Shown here: one piece after another, positions 18,049 through 25,821 of the stretch | Numbering within the stretch: the first letter of the stretch is position 1 | How the letters are laid out: the number at the start of each line of letters is the position of its first letter | Assembly (NCBI RefSeq): GCF_900156695.1 | Contig: NZ_FTOM01000001.1 | Span: forward strand, 558,001-622,000 | DNA from: Phaeovulum vinaykumarii | GTDB taxonomy: Bacteria > Pseudomonadota > Alphaproteobacteria > Rhodobacterales > Rhodobacteraceae | Length of the DNA: 64,000 nt | Reading direction: 5' to 3' | Position numbers and translations under genes: made by a program | The notes under the pieces: model-generated | Databases searched by the model: none | What the model saw: only the letters and a program-made list of their open reading frames with translations | Told to the model about the DNA's origin: nothing

Positions 18049-19158
18049 ATGTCGAACCCCACCCTTCTGATCCTGCCCGGCGACGGCATCGGCCCCGAGG
18101 TCATGGCCGAGGTGCAGCGCGTCATCGACTGGTTCGGTGCCCGGCGCGGGCTGAAGTTCGACGTGAGCGAGGATCTGGTGGGCGGCGCGGCCTATGACGT
18201 GCATGGCGTGCCGCTGGCCGATGCCACGATGGCCAGGGCGCAAGAGGTGGACGCGGTGCTGCTGGGCGCCGTGGGCGGGCCGAAATACGACGTGCTCGAC
18301 TTTTCGGTGAAGCCCGAGCGCGGGCTTTTGCGCCTGCGCAAGGAGATGGATCTCTATGCCAACCTGCGCCCGGCGCAATGCTTCGACGCGCTGGCCGATT
18401 TCTCGTCGCTGAAGAAGGACGTGGTGGCCGGGCTCGATATCATGATCGTGCGCGAGCTGACCTCGGGCGTCTATTTCGGCCAGCCGCGCGGGATCACCAC
18501 GCAGGCGGACGGCAGCCGCGTGGGGATCAACACGCAGCATTACACCACCGAGGAAATCCGCCGCGTCGCGCGCTCGGCCTTCGAGCTGGCGAAACGCCGG
18601 AACAACAAGGTCTGCTCGATGGAGAAGGCCAATGTGATGGAATCGGGCATCCTGTGGCGCGAGGAAGTGCAATGGGTGCATGACAACGAATACCCCGAAG
18701 TCGAGCTGAGCCACATGTATGCCGACAACGGCGCCATGCAGCTGGTGCGCTGGCCCAAGCAGTTCGACGTGATCGTGACCGACAACCTGTTCGGCGACAT
18801 CCTGTCGGATTGCGCGGCGATGCTGACCGGCAGCCTCGGGATGCTGCCCTCGGCCAGCCTGGGCGCGCCAATGGAGAACGGCCGTCCGAAGGCGATGTAT
18901 GAGCCCGTGCATGGCTCGGCGCCCGATATCGCGGGCCAGGGCAAGGCCAACCCGATCGCCTGCATCCTGAGCTTTGCCATGGCGCTGCGCTACAGCTTCG
19001 ATCAGGGCGACGAGGCGATGCGGCTGGAAAAGGCGATCGAGAAGGTGCTGGCCGATGGCGTGCGCACCGCCGATCTGATGGGCCCCGAAGGCGGCACGCC
19101 GGTCTCGACCTCGGGCATGGGCGACGCGATCCTGGCAGCGCTGGACGCCAGCCTCTGA
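18049..19158 (+). CDS. leuB: 3-Isopropylmalate dehydrogenase
   Basis: NAD-dependent oxidative decarboxylation of 3-isopropylmalate in leucine synthesis. The 369-aa product shows [41 protein letters not shown] (substrate arginines), [14 protein letters not shown], the metal-binding [16 protein letters not shown] and the NAD-binding [19 protein letters not shown]. Start chosen at 18049 with AGGAAACC upstream. Leucine genes leuCD are not next to it. A GC-rich hairpin follows the stop. Confidence 0.97.
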   Translation: MSNPTLLILPGDGIGPEVMAEVQRVIDWFGARRGLKFDVSEDLVGGAAYDVHGVPLADATMARAQEVDAVLLGAVGGPKYDVLDFSVKPERGLLRLRKEMDLYANLRPAQCFDALADFSSLKKDVVAGLDIMIVRELTSGVYFGQPRGITTQADGSRVGINTQHYTTEEIRRVARSAFELAKRRNNKVCSMEKANVMESGILWREEVQWVHDNEYPEVELSHMYADNGAMQLVRWPKQFDVIVTDNLFGDILSDCAAMLTGSLGMLPSASLGAPMENGRPKAMYEPVHGSAPDIAGQGKANPIACILSFAMALRYSFDQGDEAMRLEKAIEKVLADGVRTADLMGPEGGTPVSTSGMGDAILAALDASL

Positions 19159-19190
19159 GCGCGCCCGGGCCTCGGGCAGGAACGACGCGA

Positions 19191-19221
19191 GGGGCGCGCA
19201 CCGGAACGGGCGCGCCCCTTT
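19191..19221 (+). terminator. Intrinsic terminator after leuB
   Basis: Arms GGGGCGCG (19191-19198) and CGCGCCCC (19211-19218), 12-base loop, followed by TTT. It lies 33 bases after the leuB stop codon; the short T-run makes it a moderate call. Confidence 0.6.
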
Positions 19222-19235
19222 GCGTTGCGCGGGAC

Positions 19236-19280
19236 GGCCATGTCGGGGCGGGCCGTGTCGGGGCGGGCCATGTCGGGGCG
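19236..19280. repeat. Three tandem 15-bp repeats
   Basis: GGCCATGTCGGGGCG is repeated three times in tandem (19236-19250, 19251-19265, 19266-19280), with only one base different in the middle copy. The repeats sit between the leuB terminator and the 3' end of the convergent response regulator. No coding role is seen; likely slippage-prone intergenic DNA. Confidence 0.9.
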
Positions 19281-19369
19281 GGCGGAGCCGGCGCCGGGGG
19301 CATCGAGCCCCCGCCCCCGGCGCTGCCGGGGCCAGACGGCAGGCGCACCGCCCCGGACCGGGGCCGCGT

Positions 19370-19975
19370 TCAGATCATGCCGGCGGCCCGCGCTGCGGCC
19401 GGAAGCCCGGCGCGATCCGCAGCGCCGGTCTTGCGCAGGAGCGTGCGCAGATGCACCCGCACCGTCGGTTCGCGCAGCCCCATGATCGCGGCAATCTCGG
19501 CATCCGAGGCGCCTCGGGCGACCTCCTGGAGAACCTGCACTTCGCGCGCGCTGAGCGTTTCGGCAGGATCGATCACGCGGGCGTCGGTCGCGGCCAGATC
19601 ATCGGGAATGAAGCGCCCCCCCGCCGCCATCAGCCGCACTGCGCTGACCAATTGGCGCGCGGGCAGCGATTTGGCCAGAAACCCCGCCGCCCCCATGCCC
19701 AGCGCCGCCTCGGCCACGGGCCGCGCCGCCGTGCCCGACATCAGCGCCACGCGCGGGCCGCGCAGATCGAGCACCCGGCGCAGCCCCTCGAGGCCGTTCA
19801 TCCCCGGCATCGAATAATCGAGCAGCACCAGCGCGAAGACCGGGTCGCTGACCAGCACATCCATGGCCGAGGGGAAATCGGCCACCGCCACGGCGTTGAT
19901 CCCGTTTTCCTGCGCGAAGAACAGCATCAGCGTGTCGCGCAGCAGGTCATGATCGTCGGCAATCAGAATGCGCAT
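19370..19975 (-). CDS. LuxR/NarL-type response regulator
   Basis: Two-component response regulator (201 aa). Receiver domain: MRILIADDHDLLRD (acidic pair), phosphorylated Asp in LVLLDYSMPGMNG, Ser in ALMSGTA and Lys in FLAKSLP. The C-terminal LuxR-type helix-turn-helix reads LSAREVQVLQEVARGASDAE and TVRVHLRTLLRKTGA. All phosphotransfer residues are present. It starts ten bases behind the giant hybrid kinase gene and is almost certainly its output partner. Target genes are unknown. A TTG 54 bases upstream is in frame but lies inside the kinase gene. Confidence 0.93.
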   Translation of the reverse strand: MRILIADDHDLLRDTLMLFFAQENGINAVAVADFPSAMDVLVSDPVFALVLLDYSMPGMNGLEGLRRVLDLRGPRVALMSGTAARPVAEAALGMGAAGFLAKSLPARQLVSAVRLMAAGGRFIPDDLAATDARVIDPAETLSAREVQVLQEVARGASDAEIAAIMGLREPTVRVHLRTLLRKTGAADRAGLPAAARAAGMI

Positions 19976-19985
19976 CCTGCCCCTC

Positions 19986-22900
19986 CTAGCCGCCGATCTC
20001 GGTCCCCGGCTCGCAGCCCAGCGCGGCAAGCGTCGATTCGATCAGGCTCTGGCGCGTCAGCGGCTTGCCCAGAACGCCGATGAACTGGCGTGCCGCCGCC
20101 CCGGTGCGCCCGCGCCAATCCGGCAGGGCAGTGACCAGCAGCACCGGCAGGCGCGGCGCATATTCATGCGCGCGCGTGGCCAGCTCGCCGCCGTTGAGAT
20201 GCGGCATGTCGAAATCGGTGATGAGCAGATCCCACCCCTCGGGGTCGTCCTCGATCGCGGCCAGCGCGTCGCGCGGGTCGGCGCAGGGGGCGACCTCGGC
20301 CCCGGCCTGTTCGAGAAACGCGGTCAGCACCCGCAGCACGGGTTCGCTGTCCTCGACCACCAGGATCAGCCGCCCGCGCAGCGAACAGCAGAGCCCGGGC
20401 AGGGCCCGGATACCGCCCATGCGCGGTTCGGCATCCGCCCCCGGCGCCGCCGCGGGCGCCGGATCGGGCGCGGGCCGCGCCGCGGGCGGATCCGCGCGCC
20501 CCGTGACCAGAGGCGCCGGGCCTGCGGAGGCCGGATCAGGGGACGCCGGGTCAGACGGCGCCGGGCCGGCGGGCCCCGTTTCGGAAGAGCCAGGACCGGA
20601 AGGCGCCGGATCAGAAAGCGTCACGGCCGGCGCTTGGCCTGACGCGCCCGCGCCCCCGCGCGGCCCGCTCTGCGCCACGCCGCCATCCTCGGCATGGACC
20701 GGCCAGAACACCTCGAAGGTGGTGCCGGTGCCCGGCGTGCTGCTCAGGGCGACGGCGCCGCCATTGTCGGCAACCACGCTCGACACGATGGCCAGCCCCA
20801 GCCCGGTGCCGGCCGCCCCCTTGGTCGAATAATAGGGCTGGAAGATGCGGGCCAGGGCCGCCTCTTCCATACCGGGACCGGTGTCGGTGACGACATAGCG
20901 CAGATAGCGGCGGGCGGGGTCGAGCGTGCCCCGCGCCAGCGTGCGCCCGGACAGCTGGTCGGGCGTGGCCTCGGCCAGCGCCAGACGGATCTCGCGGCGG
21001 GGCAGATCGCGCGCCATGGCGATCGCGTCGCGCGCGTTGATCGCCAGGTTCAAAACCACCTGCAAGACGTCGGTCGGGTCCGCCTCGGCTTCGAGCGGCC
21101 TCTCGGGCAGATCGAGATCCAGCGCGATGCGCCCACGCTGGCCGGCGCGCACCAGCTCGGCCGCCTCGCGCAGCGGCACGCGCATGTCGATGCGCGAGCG
21201 CCGCGAGCGCCGCGCGCCCAGATCCATCAGCCGGCGCACCAGAACCGCCGCCTGTTCGGTGGCCGAGACGATGCGACGCGCCAGATCCGGCGCCTCGTCG
21301 GGGGGCGTTTCCAGGATCAGAGAGGCCGAACCCGAGATCGCCGCCAGCAGGTTGTTGAAGTCATGCGCCAGCCCCGCGGCCAGCTGGCCGATGATCTCGC
21401 GGCGCTGGGCGACCTGCAATTCCTCGCGCAGACGCAGCTGCTCGCGCTCCTCGCGCAGGCGTTCGGTGATGTCTCGGGTGATGCAGATCAGGCCGCCATC
21501 CTCGCGCAGCGTCAGCGACACCTCCTGCGGGAATTCGGTGCCATCGAAGCGCCGCCCCACGGTCTCGCCCTGCCAGGCGCCGTCCCGCGCCAGCACGTCG
21601 AAGACCTTGGCGCGTATCTGTTCGGCCTGTTCGGGCATGTAGAGAACCGTCCAGGGCTTGCCCAGGATCTCGGCCTCGGAGGGGATGGCGAACATCTCGA
21701 GATGGGCCCGGTTCATGTAGAGATAGCAGCCCTCGGCATCGGTCAGCGCGATGCCGTCAAGGGTGCTGTCCATCGCCGCGGCGCGATCGGCCAGCGCCCG
21801 TTCGGCGGCCTGTTTCATCGAGGTGATATCGACCTCGAGGATCACACGGCCCCCGTCGGGGATGGCCTTCTCGATGATCCGCAGCCAGCGCCCGTCGGCC
21901 AGGGGCTGCTCGCGCTCGCATTCGGGGCGGGCCTGCTCGAGGGCGCGCTGCGCCATCCATTCCCCCTCCCGTCCGATCGCATCGGGATATTCGCCCGCTT
22001 CGATCAGCGCGCGCAGGATATCGGCACGCGCACATCCTTCGGCGATCAGCGCGGCCGCCGAGCGGTGGTTTTCGTGGAAACGGGAATTGGCCAGCACCAG
22101 CCGGTTCTCGGCGTCGAAACAGGCAAAGGCATCGGGCATCGCCTCGACGGCGGCAAAGAGACGGGCACGCGCGGCCTCGGCATCGGCGGCGGCCAGTTGC
22201 AGCGCGGCCTGCTGTTCCTTGAGCGGCGTGATATCGGTCTGCACCGCCATGAACCCCTGCAAGGTGCCGGCCTCGTCGATCAGCGGCTCGATCTTGACGT
22301 CGAGCCAGTAATCGACGCCATCCTTCGCGCGGTTCAGGATCTCGGCCTGCACCGGCTGCCCTTCGTCGAGCGCGCGGCGCAGCTTGTCGATGGTGGCGGG
22401 GTCGGTCTGCGGGCATTGCAGGAAACTGCCGGGACGCTGGCCCCGCACCTCGTCTAGCGAATAGCCGGTGCGGTCCACGAAGGCGTTGTTCACCCATTCG
22501 ATGCGGCGCTCGGCATCGGTCACGACGACAAGGTTGGTGGTGTTGCGCGCGATCCGCGACAGCCGCTCCAGCTCCTGGCGGCGTGCGTAATCCTCGGTGA
22601 TGTCGCGGGCGACCAGCAGATAGCCGGGCGCGCCCCCCACGCCCTCGCCCCGCCGGGCCGCGGCCGACACCGAGAAGATGCGGGCCTTGCCCTCGATGGT
22701 CAGCCGGCACTGGCGGCCGGTGGAAAAGCCGTTGGCGTCGACCTCGCGCACCACCTCGCGCACGAAACGCGCCATGGCGGGGCCGAAGACCTCGGCGGGA
22801 CGGCGGCAGAGCAATTGCTCGGCCGGCACGTCGAGCGTCTGGCCCAGCCCCGCATGCACGCTGGAAAAGCGCCCGTCGGGGCCCAGTTCCAGCACCAGAT

Positions 22901-24245
22901 CCGGCATCGCGTCGAGCGTGGCCCGAAGACGCTGGCGTTCGGCAACCAGCGCCACCTGCGCGCGCGCGATCTCGGCCTCGGCGGCGGCGCGCGACAGGAT
23001 CGTGCCGATCACGTTGGCGACCGATTTCAGAAGATGCACCTCGCCGGGCAGGAAGACGTGATGCCGGCGCACCATGTCATAGCCGACAAAGCCCGCGAAA
23101 CGCCCCTGCTCGCGCATCGGCACCGCCAGAAGCGACCGGATCCCCTGCATTTGCAGGATCTCCTTTTCGGGGGCGTCATCGGGCATGGCCGAGACGTCGG
23201 TGATCTGGACGGGATCCTCGCGCGCGAAGGCAGCCATCCAGCTGGCCGTCAGATCGGACGGCACGCCCTGCAATTCGTCGATCATGGGCGCGATGCCTTC
23301 GGCCACCCATTCATGCGAATTGTCCAGCAGCGGCGCGTCGGGACGCTGGCGGAAGACATAGGCGCGATCGGCCTCGCAATAGCGGCCCAGCCGCGCCAGC
23401 GCGCGGTCGATGGCGGCATCGGCCTGATCGAGCGGGGCGCGCAGCAATTCGTCGATGATCTCGACCACGACTTCCTGGGCGCGGGTCAGCCGGTCATAGG
23501 CGCGGTTGAGCGCGACGAAGGGCTGGTCCAGCCCCGGCACATCCGGCAGATCATCCCCCGGCGGGGGCAGGTTGCCGCGCACCAGCCGCGCCAGCGCCGT
23601 GTTGCGCCGTGCCAGCGTACGGGCGGCCAGAACCTGGGTGGCCAGACGCGCCACGCTTTGCAGGGTCCGGGCGTCTTCGGCGTCGAAATGCGCCACATTG
23701 CGCGACAGGCAGATCAGCGCGAAGGGGCGCGCCCCGGCGGTGCCCACCGGCGCCGCGATCATCGCATGATACCCCGCAAGTGGCGTCGGCGGCGGCGCCG
23801 GCCAGCGCCGCGCGCGCAGGTCGTCGACCCGCTGGGGGTCGGCGGCCAGGAAGGACACCTCGCGCCAGACCATGCCGCGCAGCCGCGGATCGGTCGTTTC
23901 CTGCACGATCAGGCCTTCCGCCCGCGGCCGCATGCAGGCGAAGACCACCGCGTCGGCCTCGAGCGCGCGGGCCACCGCCGCGATCAGCGTCTCGACCGCG
24001 CTTTCGGGGCTGGGCGCGTCGGCCATGGCATCGAGCAGATCAAAGAGCAGCCCGCGCTCGCGCCGGGCCAGACGTGCCTCCTGGCGCAATCCGGCCATAT
24101 CGAGAGCGCCCAGCGTCTCTGTGCCCAGCGTCTTCTCTGCGGCACCGTCCCCCGCCACGCCCGGACCGTGATCGTCACCCGGCGGCGGCACGGCAAGGCC
24201 CTGACGTGTCCCGTCCCGGTCATCTCGGGGGTCTGAGGTCTTCAT
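19986..24245 (-). CDS. Hybrid sensor histidine kinase with GAF, four PAS and receiver domains
   Basis: Very large signalling protein (1419 aa) without an evident membrane segment, hence probably cytosolic. Order by eye: GAF (about 60-205), second GAF (about 245-425), four PAS repeats (about 440-555, 565-685, 695-805, 820-940), kinase dimerisation domain with the phospho-acceptor in LAHDFNNLL (about 959), ATPase domain with LNLAINARDAI, DTGPGM and TGLGLAIVSSVV, a roughly 95-residue Pro/Ala/Gly/Ser linker (about 1185-1280), and a receiver (about 1290-1410) with LITDFDMPHLNGG and LGKPLT. The second PAS resembles LOV domains (FVDRTGYSLDEVRGQRPGS) but has no photoactive Cys in the NCRFLQ position. 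GGGGAGACGGGC precedes the ATG. The LuxR-type regulator follows ten bases on. The signal is unknown. Confidence 0.9.
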   Translation of the reverse strand: MKTSDPRDDRDGTRQGLAVPPPGDDHGPGVAGDGAAEKTLGTETLGALDMAGLRQEARLARRERGLLFDLLDAMADAPSPESAVETLIAAVARALEADAVVFACMRPRAEGLIVQETTDPRLRGMVWREVSFLAADPQRVDDLRARRWPAPPPTPLAGYHAMIAAPVGTAGARPFALICLSRNVAHFDAEDARTLQSVARLATQVLAARTLARRNTALARLVRGNLPPPGDDLPDVPGLDQPFVALNRAYDRLTRAQEVVVEIIDELLRAPLDQADAAIDRALARLGRYCEADRAYVFRQRPDAPLLDNSHEWVAEGIAPMIDELQGVPSDLTASWMAAFAREDPVQITDVSAMPDDAPEKEILQMQGIRSLLAVPMREQGRFAGFVGYDMVRRHHVFLPGEVHLLKSVANVIGTILSRAAAEAEIARAQVALVAERQRLRATLDAMPDLVLELGPDGRFSSVHAGLGQTLDVPAEQLLCRRPAEVFGPAMARFVREVVREVDANGFSTGRQCRLTIEGKARIFSVSAAARRGEGVGGAPGYLLVARDITEDYARRQELERLSRIARNTTNLVVVTDAERRIEWVNNAFVDRTGYSLDEVRGQRPGSFLQCPQTDPATIDKLRRALDEGQPVQAEILNRAKDGVDYWLDVKIEPLIDEAGTLQGFMAVQTDITPLKEQQAALQLAAADAEAARARLFAAVEAMPDAFACFDAENRLVLANSRFHENHRSAAALIAEGCARADILRALIEAGEYPDAIGREGEWMAQRALEQARPECEREQPLADGRWLRIIEKAIPDGGRVILEVDITSMKQAAERALADRAAAMDSTLDGIALTDAEGCYLYMNRAHLEMFAIPSEAEILGKPWTVLYMPEQAEQIRAKVFDVLARDGAWQGETVGRRFDGTEFPQEVSLTLREDGGLICITRDITERLREEREQLRLREELQVAQRREIIGQLAAGLAHDFNNLLAAISGSASLILETPPDEAPDLARRIVSATEQAAVLVRRLMDLGARRSRRSRIDMRVPLREAAELVRAGQRGRIALDLDLPERPLEAEADPTDVLQVVLNLAINARDAIAMARDLPRREIRLALAEATPDQLSGRTLARGTLDPARRYLRYVVTDTGPGMEEAALARIFQPYYSTKGAAGTGLGLAIVSSVVADNGGAVALSSTPGTGTTFEVFWPVHAEDGGVAQSGPRGGAGASGQAPAVTLSDPAPSGPGSSETGPAGPAPSDPASPDPASAGPAPLVTGRADPPAARPAPDPAPAAAPGADAEPRMGGIRALPGLCCSLRGRLILVVEDSEPVLRVLTAFLEQAGAEVAPCADPRDALAAIEDDPEGWDLLITDFDMPHLNGGELATRAHEYAPRLPVLLVTALPDWRGRTGAAARQFIGVLGKPLTRQSLIESTLAALGCEPGTEIGG

Positions 24246-24640
24246 GCCCGTCTCCCCTTCTGCGCGACTGATCTCATTCTCTGGCACCCTCTCGGCCGCG
24301 AACGTCCCCGAACGCCCGCATGCACGACCCTTGATACGCGGCCCACGTCCTGTTCGGCCCAAATCCGATCCCTACCGGACGCCCCCGCCCGGATCAGCGG
24401 GCAGGACCGCTGTCCTTGATAACGCAGGAGGTTAAACACCCGGTTACCGGCCCCCGGTGACTGGCGGCACCGAAGGGGGCTGCGGGGCTGGACCGGCCGC
24501 CCCCCGCGCCCCACACCACATCGAGCCAAATCGTCGCACTTCGCGCGAAACGGCACAACTTTTTGTTGTTGGCTTTTGAGATCGGCCGGAGGCATTCCTA
24601 TCTAAGGCACTCATCTTTAGCCTGACCAAGGAGCCAACTG
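24246..24640. promoter_or_regulatory. Divergent promoter region between the hybrid kinase and cytochrome c'
   Basis: 395 bases without a gene. Near the cytochrome c' end, TTGAGA (24576-24581) and TATCTA (24599-24604), 17 bases apart, form a fair sigma-70-like promoter. Just upstream, ACAAC (24555-24559) and GTTGT (24565-24569) make a perfect inverted repeat around five T residues, a candidate operator overlapping the upstream edge of the promoter. Nothing else was recognised in the kinase-proximal half. Confidence 0.45.
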
Positions 24641-25105
24641 ATGAAGAAGTCCATTCTGGCCGCGCTGGCCGCCTGCACGCTTGCCCTGCCGCTGGCCGCC
24701 CAGGCCAACGAGGCCGAAAACATCGCCGCTGCCCGTCAGGGCTACTACAAGCTCATGGGGCTCGACATGGGCGCGCTGGCCGCCATGGCCAAGGGCGACG
24801 TCGAATACAACGCCGAGGCCGCCAAGCTGCACGCCGCCAACCTGGTGGCGCTGACCGGCTATTCGCCCAAGGGTCTCTATGCCCCCGGCACCTCGAACGC
24901 CGACATCCCCGGCAAGACCCGCGCCCTGCCCGCGATCTGGGAAGACATGGCCGGCGTGTCGGCCAAGGGCAAAGCCTATCATGAGGCGCTGATGGAGCTG
25001 GCCGCGGTGGCCGGCGACGGCCGTGCGGCCCTGGCCCCGGCCGTGGGCAAGCTGGGCGGCACCTGCAAATCGTGCCACGACGACTATCGCGCCAAGGATT
25101 TCTGA
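24641..25105 (+). CDS. cycP: Cytochrome c'
   Basis: Periplasmic class II c-type cytochrome (154 aa) with a high-spin pentacoordinate heme that binds NO and CO. The signal peptide MKKSILAALAACTLALPLAA ends at AQA before NEAENIAA. The heme attachment motif CKSCH lies near the C-terminus (Cys142, Cys145, His146), as usual for this four-helix-bundle family. AAGGAG precedes the start. The next gene, five bases downstream, is a membrane b561 that could pass electrons to it. The neighbouring bd-oxidase genes fit a role in NO tolerance or low-oxygen growth. Confidence 0.95.
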   Translation: MKKSILAALAACTLALPLAAQANEAENIAAARQGYYKLMGLDMGALAAMAKGDVEYNAEAAKLHAANLVALTGYSPKGLYAPGTSNADIPGKTRALPAIWEDMAGVSAKGKAYHEALMELAAVAGDGRAALAPAVGKLGGTCKSCHDDYRAKDF

Positions 25106-25110
25106 GCGCG

Positions 25111-25737
25111 ATGAGTGTCACCGACACCAAGGCCGCGGCGGATGCCGCGGCCGATCCATCCCTCGAACTCGAGACCGTGAAGCTCTGGGATCCGCTCCTG
25201 CGGATCTTCCACTGGGCGCTGGCGGCCTGCGTGCTGGGGGCCTGGGGGCTGGGGCATTTCGGCCCGTCCGAAATGAACCTGCATTTCCTTCTGGGCTATA
25301 TCACGCTGGGGCTTCTGGCCTTCCGGCTGGTCTGGGGCTTTGTCGGGCCCGAACATGCGCGGTTTTCCTCGTTCCTCTACGGGCCGGGGGCGTTCCTGCG
25401 CTATGCGCTGCACATGTTCAGCCGCAAGCCCAGCTATTGGCGCGGGCACAATCCGATGGGCGGGACGTTCGTCTTCGTCCTGCTGGCGGTGCTGACCGTC
25501 CAGATCATCTGCGGGATGCTGGCCGACCCCGAGGATTACCTGAACGTGGGGCCGCTGGCGAAATATGTCTCGATGGAGACCTCGCGCGCGGCGCTGGGGC
25601 TGCATGACCTGCTGGGCAATATCCTGGCCGGGCTGATCGTGCTGCATGTCGCGGTCGTCGTCTTCTACCGCCGGTGGAAGAACGAGGATCTGATCCGCCC
25701 CATGCTGACCGGGCGCAAGACCGTCCGCAAGGGTTGA
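25111..25737 (+). CDS. Cytochrome b561 family protein
   Basis: Membrane di-heme b-type cytochrome (208 aa) of the Ni-hydrogenase/b561 type. Four hydrophobic helices are visible, with heme-ligand histidines in LLRIFHWALAA, HFLLGYITLG, LHDLLGNILAG and LIVLHVAVVVFYRRWK. The start is five bases after the cytochrome c' stop, so the pair is an operon. Cytochrome c' genes are often followed by such a b561, probably as its electron-transfer partner with quinol. The stop is followed by a GC-rich hairpin before cydD. Confidence 0.9.
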   Translation: MSVTDTKAAADAAADPSLELETVKLWDPLLRIFHWALAACVLGAWGLGHFGPSEMNLHFLLGYITLGLLAFRLVWGFVGPEHARFSSFLYGPGAFLRYALHMFSRKPSYWRGHNPMGGTFVFVLLAVLTVQIICGMLADPEDYLNVGPLAKYVSMETSRAALGLHDLLGNILAGLIVLHVAVVVFYRRWKNEDLIRPMLTGRKTVRKG

Positions 25738-25792
25738 GCGGCCCTTTCGGCCCCCGATCCGGTCGCTCTCCTTTTCGTGACCCGCAAAGAAC

Positions 25793-25821
25793 GGGCCCGG
25801 CCTCTGGCGCAGGCCGGGCCC
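25793..25821. other. Perfect 11-bp inverted repeat just before cydD
   Basis: GGGCCCGGCCT (25793-25803) and AGGCCGGGCCC (25811-25821) enclose a 7-base loop. A strong hairpin with no T-run afterwards; the first ATG of cydD follows immediately. It may act as a weak terminator or attenuate cydD translation. Confidence 0.75.

Noticed and set aside
22400-22460. Second PAS domain of the hybrid kinase as a LOV photoreceptor
   Set aside because: The flavin-binding region looks similar, but the photoactive Cys of the NCRFLQ motif is absent (RPGSFLQ instead).
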